Part shown: one piece after another, positions 1-13,044 of the stretch
Numbering within the stretch: the stretch's first letter is position 1
Layout of the letters: each line of letters opens with the position of its first letter
From: Fistularia commersonii
Taxonomy: Eukaryota > Chordata > Actinopteri > Syngnathiformes > Fistulariidae
Length of the DNA: 64,000 bases
Direction: 5' to 3'
Assembly: GCA_037954325.1 (NCBI GenBank)
Contig: JBBMNZ010000035.1
Span: forward strand, 4,050,001 to 4,114,000
Program-made: the position numbers and the translations under genes
The notes under the pieces: generated by a model
Databases searched by the model: none
The model's input: the letters and a program-made list of their open reading frames with translations, nothing else
What the model was told of the DNA's origin: nothing

Positions 1-578
1 GTGTGTGTTTTATAGTGACCAGGGCCAGATGTGTGTGTGTGTGTGTGTGTTTTATAATGTCCAGGGCCAGATGTGTGTGTGTGTGTGTTTTATAATGTCG
101 AGGGCCAGATGTGTGTGTGTTTTTTAGTGAACAGGGTCAGATGTGTGTGTGTGCGTGTTTTATAGTGTCCAGAGCCAGATGTGTGTGTGTGTTTTATAGT
201 GACCAGGGCCAGATGTGTGTTACAGCCGTGTGTTTGTTTTATAGTGTCCAGGGCCAGATGTGTGTTACAGCGACTTGGACCAGATGTGTGTGTGTGTGTG
301 TGTTTTATAATGTCCCGGGCCAGATGTGTGTGTGTGTGTGTGTGTTTTATAATGTCGAGGGCCAGATGTGTGTGTGTTTTGTAGTGAACAGGGCCAGATG
401 TGTGTGTGTGTGTGTGTGTTTTATAGTGTCCAGGGCCAGATGTGTGTGTGTGTTTTATAGTGTCCAGAGCCAGATGTGTGTGAGTGTGTGTGTGTGTGTG
501 TTTTATAGTGTCCAGGGCCAGATGTGTATAACAGTAACTTGGACCAGATGTATGTGCGTTATAGTGATGTGAGCCGGA

Positions 579-634
<56 letters not shown>

Positions 635-1195
635 ATAGTGATCTGCACCAGATGTGTAATAATGTGATGTGGTCCAGAGGTGTGTTACAGTGACCTCAAC
701 CTGATATGTGTTTGTGTGTGTGTGTTCTATATTTACCTGAGACACATGTTTGTTATCGTGACTTGGGCTTGTTGTATTTGTATGTGTGTGTGCGCGTGTA
801 TGTGTATGTGTACGTGTACGTGTGTGTGTGTGTGTGTGTGTTCTATATTTACTTGGGCCAGATGTGTGTTATTGCCGCTTTGCCCTGTTTTAAAGTGACT
901 CAGGCCTGGTGTGTGTCTGTGTGTGTGTTCTATATTTACCTGGGAAAGATGTTTATTGTGACTTGAGCCTGTTGTGTGTGTGTGTGCTATAGTGATCTGC
1001 ACCAGATATGTGATAATGTGATGTGGTCTGGATGTGTGTTACAATGACTTGGACCAAATTTTTGTGTGTGTGTGTGTGTGCGTGTGTGTGTTCAATATTT
1101 ACCCGGCAGAGATTTATGTTAAGGAGTCTGTGATAGTGACTTTGGCCTGACGCGTGTGTGTGTGTGTGTGTGTGTTTGTTCTATCATTCTCTTAC
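1..1195. repeat. GT-rich minisatellite
   Basis: Tandem, imperfect units of roughly 45-65 bp. Each unit joins a short core (TTTTATAGTG, a few variable bases, CAGGGCCAGATG) to a GT run of variable length. The core is regular up to about 560 and degenerates to the right, where units carry TTCTATATTTACCTG instead. The pure GT run at about 581-631 is the longest. The many open frames across it are low-complexity Cys/Val or His/Thr translations and not genes. The array starts before the window. Confidence 0.85.
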
Positions 1196-1599
1196 ATTTA
1201 CCTATGTAAATATAGATGTGTGTTCCAGCCATGCGGTCCGGACGTGTCCCGTAAAGGTGTTGACCTCCGACCCGGCGGCTCCCTGTGGTCCTGGCGCAGC
1301 ACTTTGCGAGCGGATCCGCGTCCCGCCGCCGCGACGCTTCCTCTCAGGCGTTCCTGCTCAACCAGCCGGGCCGCCCGGGCGCCCACATCAACACTGAGCG
1401 CAAGTGACACCAAACAATTAAAAATGATTAGCTTGGTCGGCCGGCGTCAGTTCGTTATCGGGGAGCCGTCCGACCGGATCTTCAGGCTGTCAGACGCCGC
1501 GCACCGGGATGTTTGCGTCCACACCCAAGAGACAGACAAAATGATTATCTGAATACCAAACATTGCTGAGGTTTTGGACCCGATTCCTCCTCCGACTCC

Positions 1600-1606
1600 T
1601 ATAAAA
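1600..1606 (+). promoter_or_regulatory. TATA box of the first keratin gene
   Basis: TATAAAA lies 120 bp upstream of the start codon at 1720, in a C/T-rich promoter-proximal stretch. Two other keratin genes here have a TATA-like element at a similar distance. Confidence 0.6.
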
Positions 1607-1719
1607 TCTCCTCCAGTCTGAGGCAGTCACTCCACGGAGACTCTCCATCCCTGCTCCACACCTGCAGCCCAGCCTCCTCCTCCTCCTCCTCCAGGACCAG
1701 CTTCAGCTCCGGCTCCACC

Positions 1720-4700
1720 ATGTCTGTCTCTCTCTCCCGCCAAAGCCTCTCCAGCTCCGGCATCGGGATGCGGATTTCCCGCAGCTCCTCGGGGCCCCTG
1801 CTGAGCCAAACGCCCAGCGTCTACGGTGGCGCCGGAGGCTTCGGGACGCGCATCTCCCAGGTCACCAGCATCAACTCGCCGGTCTTCGCCAGCGCTTACG
1901 CCGACATACCGTTGGTGTCCAATGAGAAGGTGACCATGCAGAACCTCAACGACCGCCTGGGCACCTACTTGGACAGGGTAAGTCGGCCAACGGCTGAAGG
2001 CGCTCGACCTTCTACCGCCGCTTAGCGCAGGATGTCGACTCTGGGAGCAGGAAGGAAGATATGCACGGTTTAAACACATAAAAAATAATCAGATCTTACG
2101 GGTTGGAACGGTGTCAAAACGTCACATGAATATAATTTTTTATAAATGTATGTTTTGCGCTTCACAGTTTATTCCATCTTATTTTTTACCAATTATATTA
2201 TATTATATTATGTTATATTAAGTTATTTTTTGCTATTTATTTTCAGCATGTCACTGTCTTGCTGCTGCTGCTGCTAAATAATTTCCCAAACATGGGATCA
2301 TTCAAGCACATCTTATCTTAAGCTCATTCCTATTATCAGGTGATCCATGAATTACAGGTTGCACAAAAATCTAATAAAATAATCCTAATCTTTCAATGTA
2401 TAATTTCTGATATAAATAACTCTTAAAGTCTGGTTATTGAGCGAAAGACTCTCGTCCTGTCAGACTCATCAGATTCACTCTGATAACAGGTTGCCGCAAC
2501 TTTACGAACGTCTGACTATCATACCTCTTAAAACATCCTGTAGTAACCGCAGGATGCATCGTCATGGTAATCGGACCAGACAGACGCAGTCAGTCAGCCA
2601 TGCAGGAACACACACACACACCCACACAATTGTTTTTTCCCAGACTATCATTGTTCCATGACTAATGAGTTTTGGCAACTTTTTTGCATTTCATTACAAT
2701 ACCGGTACGCCCAAGTACTTCAAGCGTGCATCATTTACTCTCCGCACCTGTTCGGAAGTAGTTGTAACCTTCTCGGTCCCGGTTGAATTACTCGCCGTTT
2801 CCTGGAAATGTACCAGCGCTAGCAGTGATTTGGTTTTGCAGGTTCGCTCCCTGGAGTCGTCCAACAGGCAGCTGGAGGTGCAGATCAGGGAGTACTACGA
2901 GAAGAGGGCGTCCCTGCTGGCCTCCAGGGACTTCAGCTCCTTCTTCGCCATCATCAACGACCTGCGAGCTCAAGTACAGACACATATTTACACACTTTTT
3001 TAGAATGCCTCCAGTTAGATATTAAAAAAATTAAGGTGCTCCTCGTGCCCACATTTAGATTGGGAGGAGACATTTGGAGAACCAGCGCATCATCCTGCAG
3101 ATTGACAACGCCCAGCTGGCCACGGAGGACTTCAAAATGAAGTGGGTTCGGAGTTTTTTTGAATCGCTTTCCAGAAAATATGAGCATAAATGTAGCAGAT
3201 CAATGAGAACCACGCAGCAAACGAAAGAGGAGAACAGAATTAGCGCTTGTTGTTGCGCGTTTAGCCGCACCTGAACGCCGCGATCACCTTCGGCCGCAGG
3301 TACGAGATGGAGGCCAACATGCGCAGCGTCGCGGAGGCCGACGTGCACCGCCTGCGCGGGGTCCGGGACAACCTCACCATGGCCATCAGCGACGTGGAGA
3401 TCACGGTGGGGAGTCTGAAGGACCAGCTGGCGCAGCTCAAGCTGGCCCACAAAGAGGTCAGGACACGGGTTTCCTCGTGCTGCGACGTCACCCTGTGTAG
3501 GACGGGGGGGGGGGACCGAGTTTCGATCGCTCCTGTTGGTGTTTCGCAGGAGATGCAGGACCTGAGGGAGCAGATAAAGGCCAGCACCGTGAACGTGGAT
3601 GTGGAAGTGGCGGCGCCGGTGGACCTGGCCAGAGTTCTGACGGAGGTCAGGCAGGAGTACGAAGCCCTGGTGCAGAAGAACAAGCTGGAACTGGAGAAAT
3701 GGTATCAAAACAAGGTAGGAAACAAACATTTGGGCAGTTTTTAAAAAGGATCCGAATGGACCCTGAAGGAAATTTAACCTGTGTATATGTGTGTGTGTGT
3801 GTGTGTTTGTGTTTATGTGTGAAACAGGTTGACTCCCTCCAAACAGAGATCACCAGTTTTTCAACAGAGGTTAAGACGTTCTCAACTCAGGCTGCCGAGC
3901 TGAAGAGGACCTACCAGAGTTTGGAAATAACCCGCCAGAGTGTCATTGCAGAGGTGAGAGAGGAAGGAAGGAAGGACAGATGGATGGATAGATAGACAGA
4001 AAGACAAAACAGAGGTTTTTTATAGATTACAAATGTCATTTGAACCCTGCAGACGTCCTGAGGCTCAATTCCAAGCAGTTTCTGATTTCAGGCAGGCCGG
4101 GCGCGCCCTCTAGTGGCCAAACGAATCGGGATTTTTTTTTTTTTTAATGATTTAAAGATATTTCAATAATTGACAAAGTGATTTTAAAAGTAGAAAAAAA
4201 ATCAAATAATATACATATTTTTTTAAGTCAAGAAAATTTCGGTATTCTGCTTAGTATCACCAAAGTAAACTGTGTTCAAAGATGGAACCGGTGAATAGTT
4301 CGTCTTTGTTTCACGAAATTGTAAAACAGACGTCAGGAAACATAAGAGGAATCTGAAAAATATCTGTTTTATCATTTGGATTTTCTGAGAGACTCCTCCT
4401 CGAGGGGGGAAAGAGGGGGTTCGTTCCTCTGACCGGGCATTTTCCTGCCGCCCCCATGCAGATCCAGTGCCTGATCCAGAACCTGGAGGAGACCAAGAGC
4501 AGGTACGGCACCCAGCTGAGCCTGCTGCAGGCCACCATCAACAAGCTGGAGTTGGAGCTGCAGCAGTTGAGGGTCTCCATCGAGCAGCAGCAGACCGAGT
4601 ACCAAATGCTACTCGACCTCAAGATGCGCCTGGAGATGGAGATCGCCGAGTACCGCCGGCTCCTGGACGGCGATGTGAAGAAGTGAGGGGGTGTCTTTTA

Positions 4701-4994
4701 AAGCTGAGGCTCATTTCCTGGTTTGTTGTGTGTCACCATTGTGTGTCTTCTCCCCCCTCCAAACCCTGCAGGGCCGTGGTCATCAGCAAAGTGGTGGAAG
4801 GTAAGAAAGCGCCGCCTCTTTTCTCCGCTTCCCCTTTTCAAAAACTTCCTTCCGCCCGTTTTGACTCTCCATGTGGTTCTTCTGCAGAGACAAAGCCTGT
4901 CGTGGAGCGGCGGACGAAGACCATCGTGGAGGAGATCATCGACGGGAAGGTGGTTTCGTCCGTCGTCGACACCCAAGTGGAGGAGATTCAGTGA
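1720..4994 (+). CDS. Type I keratin, K18-like (nine coding exons)
   Basis: Acidic intermediate-filament protein that should pair with a type II keratin in epithelial cells. Coding exons: 1720-1977, 2842-2973, 3059-3141, 3300-3456, 3550-3714, 3828-3953, 4462-4682, 4772-4800, 4888-4994; together 425 residues in one frame. A Ser/Gly head (1-67, with SVYGGAGG) leads to the helix-initiation motif NEKVTMQNLNDRL at about 68. The rod ends with EIAEYRRLLDGD near 377, and the tail ends in a DGKVVSS-type motif. YLDRVRSLE and the overall length resemble keratin 18. An extra intron splits helix 1A after LDR, where the other genes here have none, and exon 8 is only 29 nt. A TATA box lies 120 bp upstream. 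The family call is firm; the orthologue name is not. Confidence 0.9.
4103..4116 (-). promoter_or_regulatory. CTCF-like motif
   Basis: On the minus strand this reads CCACTAGAGGGCGC, a full match to the CTCF core consensus. It lies in intron 6 of the K18-like gene. Motif only; no evidence of binding. Confidence 0.4.
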
Positions 4995-5131
4995 TGCTCA
5001 AGCAAAATCTCGTCAAACGCTTCTGTCGTATTGACGCATTTAACGGATCACATTTAAAGCTTTATCATGTAACGTAACAGTCGCTAGTTCTAACAGGAAC
5101 ATATAACATGGAGGGGGATAAAAAAAAATCG

Positions 5132-5137
5132 AATAAA
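5132..5137 (+). terminator. Polyadenylation signal of the K18-like gene
   Basis: AATAAA about 140 bp after the stop codon at 4994, the first such hexamer downstream. Confidence 0.55.
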
Positions 5138-5596
5138 AGTTCTGAAATATTACAAGTGTTTGCTGTTTTTATGTTTGTACACAAACTCACTTCTGGTTAG
5201 TTCCTTTTTTTTCTTTTTACACAAGTACAAGACATCCAAACCAAACCAAACGTGTCCAAAATTGAGTGCCAAGAACAATCCCGCCCGTGGCGATGGTGTC
5301 AACATGTGACAGCGAGAACAGCCTTTTCGATCGGTCCAACTTTTTAAAACCCTTCCAGGCACAAAAAATACCAGTTATTGCATTAATAAAAATCCAGGTC
5401 TCCTGCGAAGCGTCCAGGCTGCAGTACCGCGAGTCGACACTAGATGTCGCTCTTGTCCACCCGGAGTCCTGGAGACGAGCGTTACTGTCAGACTGAAATT
5501 CACGGAAGCAGAAGTGGGTGAAGGGCAGGGCGTTTCCGGAAGGGAGTCGAGCAGAGTGGAGATATATATAAAAGAAATCTTCTCTTTGGTCTTCCT
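5138..5596. other. Intergenic, nothing recognised
   Basis: Follows the poly(A) signal of the first keratin. I see no coding frame, RNA gene or clear repeat before the LINE fragment at about 5597. Confidence 0.5.
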
Positions 5597-5945
5597 CTAG
5601 ACCTCCAGCTCCAAATCCAGCATCCGTCTACCAATAGATTCACTATCCCTCCTCGTACCCTTGTACCCCAACCATCTCAGTCTGGCTTGTCTGAACTTCT
5701 CTCCAAAACATCTGACATGTGCCGTCCCCCTGATGGACTCATTCCTGATCCTAGCCATCCTTAGCATCTTCATCTCTGCGATCTCCAGTTCTCCCTCCTG
5801 TCTTTTCGTTGTTGTCACTGTTTCTAGTCCATACAGCATCGCTGGTCTCACCACTATCTTGTCCACCTTTCCTTTCGTTCTTCCTAATAGTTTTCTATCT
5901 CCTGGTACCCCCGACACTTTTGTCCACCCATTCCAACCTGCTTGA
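5597..5945 (-). mobile_element. LINE fragment (RTE-like), reverse-transcriptase C-terminal region
   Basis: The minus-strand frame encodes about 119 residues typical of the end of a fish non-LTR retrotransposon polyprotein: VRPAMLYGLETV, then a KRQEGELEIAEMKMLRM stretch, RIRNESIRGTAHV, and RQARLRWLGY. This is the region after the catalytic domain in RTE-like elements. It is cut at both ends; no catalytic domain or endonuclease is present, so it is a dead relic. The assignment to RTE rather than another LINE clade is from memory of the motif. Confidence 0.75.
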
Positions 5946-7009
5946 ATCTTTTGCAATGATGACTCAGGTGACGTTAAATAGCTAAATTACCAGCTGACAA
6001 GACACAAATTACTATCATCTTGTCTAAATTACATAGCAATACAACTTGCAACCAACAGGTGGTGAGATAAGCATAAAACCTTCCCACTAGCTGCTTCAGC
6101 TCAGAAGAAGGTACTTATGATTTTCCTCGCACACTTAAAATGGGCAGTCATAAGGAAATTGTAAGGAAATCGAAACAGTCGTAGCGGAGACTTTGCGGAG
6201 TCGCAGCGCCATTTCAGTCATTAACAGTGAGCTGGTGGTTTTGAGTCCTAGCGCAGTCGTAGCTCAGTTTTTCCACATCTCAGGGTTTACAATATCAAAA
6301 ATGTTTGACGTTATCGTAAGTCTAAGCGTTACGTCACCGTAAAGACTGAATGAGCAGCCAATAGATGAGCTCAGACAAAAATGGCAAAAGGAAACCTAGT
6401 AGAAAAACAGTCGCCAGAGCAGTATTGCTAAAATGGGAATGTTGAAAAATATCCCGATTGGTATGGAGGATCCAGAAAGAGGAGCGGTGGCTGGAGCCAG
6501 GCTCGGACCATGTTAGCTCTCCAACGTATCTCCACCGAGTGGAGAAGGAAAAGCGATAAAAGCAGTAAAAATATTTTTTAAAATGCCTTATTGATGTTGG
6601 AATTGCTTTACTTTTTTTTCATACATTTCAGCAATTTGATATATTTCTTAGTGTTTATCTGCTCTTAGCTGCTATGCTACTTCTTGTGCTCTCCAATTGA
6701 ACAAATAAAATTTCTCTGATTCTGATTCTTGGACTGAAACAGCGGAGGCTCTGCTAATCCCCTTTGCAAACATTACATGGTGCGCAAAAAAAAAGCTTCT
6801 GAGAATTGAGTTGTACTTTTCCATGAGTCTTTTCAAAATCTTTGCAAAGTCTTCAGATATGAGACCCACAGTTTTAGATCTCAGCCTAGTCTCAGCTTAG
6901 TAAGACTCTAAAAACTAGTTGGACAGCTGGTGTGACTTGATAATTTTACTTAAATCTTAAATAATGAGTGAAATGATCCGCATCGACCATTGTGGATTGA
7001 CTTTGAGTT
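5946..7009. other. Intergenic, nothing firm
   Basis: AT-rich sequence without a convincing coding frame. The stretch near 6690-6735, with an AATAAA-like run followed by TCTGATTCTGATTCT, resembles the 3' tail of a fish LINE or SINE, but no body is recognisable. Confidence 0.4.
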
Positions 7010-7623
7010 GTTTACATCAGCGGTCCCCAACGTTTTTGCACCATGGACGGGTCTTTAAGGTCTGGCAGATAAATATATATTAATATTAATAAAATAGAAT
7101 TTTCCCACTTTTTTCTGTCAAAATACTCCAAAGGCTTGTTTTTTAAAGCAGGCTGTTTGGTCCCCAAGGGGCGAAGCAGTTTTGAAGCCTTCATTGCCTC
7201 ATTGGAGAGCCGGTCGCTGCATATTCTGCAGAGCCGGCTTGGTGCGCCGGAATCACATGTAGCGACAAGTCCGTATTTTAAGTAGGTCTCCTGGAACTGG
7301 TCGTTAAATGCAGCTTTTTCCTTTTCTTAGCGGTCATAGGCTCTTCTTCTCTCTCCTCACTGAAAGAAACTTTCCAAAGACGTCTGTTTTTCATTCATTT
7401 TGCTAGCTGGTGGGTTTAATATTACCGTGAATGTATCACGTGACCGAGACAAGCATCTTGACGTGCATCAAGAGTGAGTCATAGACATATGGAACATAGA
7501 GAAATTAAGTAATTTTTCAAAATTAAATGTTGTTCAGACTTGGATAATAAATAAAACGCAAACAAGTTATTTATTCATTCTGAGTGGCCCGGTACCTGGG
7601 GGTTGGGGACTGCTGGTTTACAT
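7010..7623. mobile_element. Non-autonomous hAT-like transposon with 8-bp target duplication
   Basis: The element is 7018-7615 (598 bp). It begins CAGCGGTCCCCAAC and ends GTTGGGGACTGCTG, inverted repeats matching at 13 of 14 positions. It is flanked by perfect 8-bp direct repeats GTTTACAT (7010-7017 and 7616-7623), as expected for hAT insertion. No transposase frame is present, so it would depend on an enzyme made elsewhere. A probable relative lies at about 25575-25988. Confidence 0.85.
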
Positions 7624-8640
7624 GATTTATTAACGCTTTTTTGTGCTTTTTTCCCAGTAAGTAGGGCCTAATGATGGCTTAAAAGCGCAAATAATAGCGG
7701 TGTTTAGATGTTTTAAAGTGGATCTGTAGATTGAAATAGTAGCCAAACATGAGAGTGATGTTTGTGTCTCCCCAAGCACTACGACAGGGTGAACGCAACA
7801 AAAATGCACTCAAGACAGCGATGTGGCTAAACACTGGACTACGTTAGCAAAGCAAAGATCTCAAGTCTGAGAAGAAATAGAAAAAAGGAATGGTTAGTTT
7901 AGAATGAAAGACAGCTAGCTGGAGGTAGCGTTAGCCAGCAGCTCATATGCGAGAAGGCTTATCTTTTGCATTAAGGAAATGTTGAATACAAGAGTTGTAA
8001 TGAAGGGTGTCTTTTATTCCTTTCTGTATGTTTGCCACCAATAATCCAGTTAAAAGTTTCAAAAGAGTGCAGTATGTTTTTTGGTGCTGGGAAACGGATC
8101 GATGGGATTGACGTTGATTTCAACGTTCGCCAACATTTCGGTTCATGAGTCAAAAGACCAACTACATTCGTAAGCTGAGGTTCTACTGCATGTGCAGCCT
8201 CACAGGGCGTGCACCTGTTTGTTTTAAGAAAAGAGGATTTTACATGAGAGCCTATGAGAGAACACGGTTGATTTCAACCTGACTGAAAATCGCCCAAAAA
8301 GGGGCGGTTCCCTTTGGGGCGGCGCTGCACGCTGATTGGACGAAGGCAGTGACGATTGTAACAGCGGTTGAACTTGATCGCCGCGAAAATCCCACCCTTT
8401 TGCGCGCTCGCCAAGATCGCCCTCATGAACAAACCGCCCGTGGAATCCCTCCCCACCCGCCGGATCCGCCCGATTAACAAATTGCTGCAGTGTTTGAACT
8501 TGAAATTAATAACTATAATTTTGGTAATTCATCGGCGGTTAGTCAGCGCTTCATTGGACGATTAATGAGCCGATTAAAAAGTTATTGTTGTTTATTTTAA
8601 CGTGGACGCGCTCAAGGGTGGACGTGCAACACCCATGCAT
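7624..8640. other. Intergenic, nothing recognised
   Basis: No supported gene. A GC-richer patch at about 8280-8480 has short frames on both strands, but none has domain-like sequence or splice context that I trust. Confidence 0.4.
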
Positions 8641-8755
8641 GCACGCGCGCAAATACGTACGCACACATGAGCCAAAAAAGATCCGCAAGACCCAGTTTTG
8701 AATGATTACAACAGATACACACATGCAGAGAAAATTCCAGAACACAGATTTTGCC

Positions 8756-8794
<39 letters not shown>

Positions 8795-9643
8795 CGCGGC
8801 TGCCGTGTATGTGTATGGATGTGTATGCATTTAATACATATTGGGATATATTTATGCTATATATATTAAATATACACACACCCACACAAGAAATTCAAGC
8901 TAGATAAATCATTGCACAGACAAAATATATATACATCCATCCATACATCCATCCATCCATATATATATGTTTTATATATATATATATATTTAAATATATA
9001 CACTTACATATGTAATTTTTAGATGATATACATACATGCACATCCTCACACGCACGCAAGATTGCGTCTTGCAAATTCCTGCAAGACCAATTTTGCACGG
9101 AGAAAAACATATATATACGTATGCATGCACGCACCCATACAAAAGCACGCACTAGCCCGCGAACAAAATCCAGTAATATCAACTTTGCACAGATATAGAG
9201 TACATATACACTGCCCCAAAAATAAACAGAACACTAAAATAACACATCCTACATCTTAATGATTGAAATATTCTTTTTAAATACTTTGTTATGTACATAG
9301 TTGGATGTGCTGAGAACAAAATCACACAAAAATGATCAATGGAAATCAAATGTATGAACCTATGGAGGTCTGGATTTGGAGTCACACTCAAAATGAAAGT
9401 GTAAAAGCACAACAGGCTGACATTAATGTAATGTCCTTAAAACAAGTCAAAATGAATCAGTGTTGCTTCCTAAGTTTGATTTCACACGAGTGTGACTGAC
9501 TTGGAGTTACATTGTGTTGTTTAAGTGTTCCCTTTAGTTTTTTTGAGCAGTATATATGCATGCACACACATATGCAGAAGCTTGAGAGCGGGCAATATCC
9601 TGCAAGAGCAATTTTGCAGAGAAAAACATGCATATCTATATAT

Positions 9644-9679
<36 letters not shown>

Positions 9680-10025
9680 ATAAAAAGGCCGATGCACACA
9701 TACACACGTGCAAAATCCAGCAAAATCAACTTTCACGGACATAGAATACACATATATGCATGCATGTGCGCGCACACACCCACAGCCACACCCACAGCCA
9801 CACCCACACACACAGAGGAACAAACTCCAGCAAGACCAATTTTACATGGACAAAATACTTACATATATACATGCATGCGTGCACACACACAAACACACAC
9901 CCTTGCACACACACACACACACACACATGATGGAAAATTCAGCAAGTTCAGGTTTGCAGGAACACAAAAACACATATATATCTAGGGGCATGCGCACACA
10001 TGCACGGACACACACACGCACACAC

Positions 10026-10092
<67 letters not shown>

Positions 10093-10150
10093 GTTCAAAC
10101 TCCAGCAAAACCAATTTTACATGGGCAAAATACATAAATATATATATGCA

Positions 10151-10199
<49 letters not shown>

Positions 10200-10200
10200 C
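8640..10200. repeat. Compound minisatellite: AATTTTRCA core plus CA/TA tracts
   Basis: A core of about 50-60 bp recurs, reading roughly CTCCAGCAAGACCAATTTT, then GCA or ACA, GGACAAAATAC and ATATATGCATGC. It is recognisable near 9070, 9160, 9590, 9710, 9825, 9930 and 10090, separated by CA runs of variable length. A MITE at about 9205-9555 interrupts it. Frames across it are low-complexity artefacts. Confidence 0.7.
9205..9555. mobile_element. MITE (Tc1-like ends), copy 1
   Basis: About 350 bp, clearly homologous along its length to the element at 48549-48906. Shared blocks include AACACTAAAATAACACATCC near the left end and GATCAATGGAAATCAAATGT in the middle. The right end reads GTGTTCCCTTTAG, a T run, then GAGCAGTATA, and matches the left end of the other copy in inverted orientation. 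Its own left end has decayed. No coding capacity. Confidence 0.75.
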
Positions 10201-10586
10201 GTCGGATAAAGTTAACGGAATTTGTGTGTTTGCAAATTCCGGCTTGCAGTGCCTCCACGGCCGGAAGTCGAGAGCTCTCCGGGATTTGCGGCGCACCTGA
10301 GATGTTTTGCGATCACTTTTGATTGGGTTTATCAAACCCAACATGTGTGTGTATCTTCGCATGTGTGTGTATGTGTGGGTGTGTGTGTGGGGGGGGGAGG
10401 AGGGGGCATGGCTCTCAGAAGCCCTCAGTACATTTCCAGATGTCTTAGCTCATTGGAGGATGTGCATGAATATCTTTGAGGAGGAGGAGGAGGATGTAAG
10501 CCAACAACCTCGGGGCAGAACATGACTCATGCAAAACCTGCCTGAACCTGTATTAAAAAAAAATGCATAAGAGCAGGAGTGTTGTG

Positions 10587-10699
<113 letters not shown>

Positions 10700-11028
10700 G
10701 CATGACCTTCTCAGGAGAGGCACTATTTAACCTTTATCTTCAGCAGACGTTGCAATAATCTGATCAAAATGCATAAATGGAACAAAAACGAATACATTTT
10801 TATGTGTGTGTGTGTGTGTGTGTGTGGGGGGGGGGGGGCGATCAAACTTCACACTCTCCATTTTTCTCCCCTACCCGAGACAAACACGCCCCGCCAGAGC
10901 CACCGTCGTTTCTCATGTGCACGAAAAACAGCGTTCCTCCGTTCCCCCCTGCAGGCCTCGGAGATTCTTGAGGGTGCTTCATACATCGCCATAAAAGGGC
11001 TTTTTACTTTCAGAGAAGTTATTCTCTG

Positions 11029-11068
<40 letters not shown>

Positions 11069-11457
11069 ACGATGAACTGTCACAGAAGACGTATTCAGGC
11101 AGCCCTCGGCTAAACACCTGCACTTTTAAGCGTAGGGCTAATTTTCCTTTCTGCACTTTGCAAAACGCAGATTTTCATCCACAGGCTTGCCCCTGAACAA
11201 GGCTGACTGAAGAACACACACACACACATATACATACACACGCAGTCACAGAGAGCTGAGCCGCACCTCGCCTTGACAAAACACATACCATCCCCGTTAT
11301 TCACAGTGAAACTCACTGTTTATGTGAACGGGGGACGTGTGTGTCTGTGTGTGCAGTTTGAGAACCTTTTCTTTCTTCTATTCGTCACCTGCCTAAAGCA
11401 TATCCACTTGACCCTCGGATTAGTGCAACACACAACTGTGACATGCGTGCATGACTG

Positions 11458-11499
<42 letters not shown>

Positions 11500-12174
11500 C
11501 AAGCTGCACCCTGGGGTCTAATACTGAGCACAGAAAGTAAAATTATCCTTTTGAATTGTGAATTAAATTGGTGAAAAGTGAGAACATGGGAATGTACATA
11601 TGTGTGTGTGTGTGTGTGTGTATGGAGCGATATTCTTTCATCACAATCTTTTTTTCTGTCCTTTTTTAAAGAGATTTCCTTTTGGTTTTCCAAAACCAGC
11701 GTGGGCCATTTTTTATTTTATTTTATTTTTTTAAGCCGTAACCTTCCCACAGCCAGGTCTCAGCAACCCTGTACGCAGAAAGCATAGACACGAAAATAAA
11801 AAGTTAAAGCATGTATCAGATTGTGACAATTCGGAGCCTCCTCTGGGGTTGCGGCGCTGAAAATGGAAAATCCGGGAATTAATTCCAGACCAGGTGACGC
11901 TACAAACAAGCAAGACGGAGAAAGGCAATGTGGGGGTCAAAGGTCAAGGTGACAAATTGCGTGAGAAAACCTTCCAATAGTGCAAGGAGCGGGATCTGGA
12001 TATGTGTCGCGGTACAAATAATCCAAGGACTCAAGGACGGACATGGTGGAGTGACTGGGGGGGCGGAAGGAGGGGTTTGGTGGTGGTCGGGGGGGTTACA
12101 GGTAGTCGAACAGGAACCGAAGCCGGTTCCTGCAGGAGGGCGTGGGAGGGACGCCATATACAAACCTTCCCACC

Positions 12175-12205
<31 letters not shown>

Positions 12206-12993
12206 CGCCAAACTGCAGAAAACACCAAAGATTCAGCCAGAAGGCCAAAATCCTGCGCTTGTCTCTGCAGTGATCATTGATCTTCCCCCCTGGACGCCTG
12301 TCATTCCTCAGCAGGGCCGTGTAAAAAACCGCACCCTGAACGCAGCGCGGAGGGTGTGGCGCCCCGGCTCCTGGACGCCGGGCTACTCGCTCGAGATTCA
12401 GGGCTTTGGGCCGGGTGAACGTGCACGCTCCTGGAGTGTGTGGAGATATGGAGACAGTTTGAAGAACCAAATAAAATCAAATCTGTGGAGGTTGTCAGTC
12501 ATCCAGGTCATCTTGAATTTTTCAGAATTCAAATAAAATCAAATTTGGATTTGTGATCATAAATCATCTCATTGTGTTGATTTATGATAGTTTTTCTACC
12601 TGCAGGTGAAATTAGACTGAAAACTGAAGCCTATTTGATCAGAAAGAGAATCTCAGCATTCTTGGTCTTCTTTTATTGCGTCACCGCAGCCGCGACACAT
12701 ACAAGTTATTTATTTTGATATTTTTGTTCATCGTAACACGCTGCTCCTTATGAGGCAACGAAGCTGCAGCACCGGGGCAACTTATCTGTGTTTGCAAATT
12801 AAAGTTTTGCCCAGAGGTAAAAAAAAAGGTATTTTGCAGTGAAGCCTGGCAGAGCTGACTTGTCTCCGTTGGCATGGAAACAAATCCCCCACCATCAACA
12901 TTCCAACAGTAGTTTTGTGGCAAAACTATTCATTAGACTAACTCAGTTAGAACGTTTAACCCCTTCTCCCTTCTGCCACACCCACCATGCACA

Positions 12994-13044
<51 letters not shown>

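Noticed and set aside
111..1002. Several open frames in the GT-rich region at the left edge
   Set aside because: They are translations of the minisatellite (Cys-Val and His-Thr runs) with no gene-like composition.
9512..10322. Long frames of His/Thr-rich protein
   Set aside because: Produced by CA microsatellites, with equivalent frames on the other strand.
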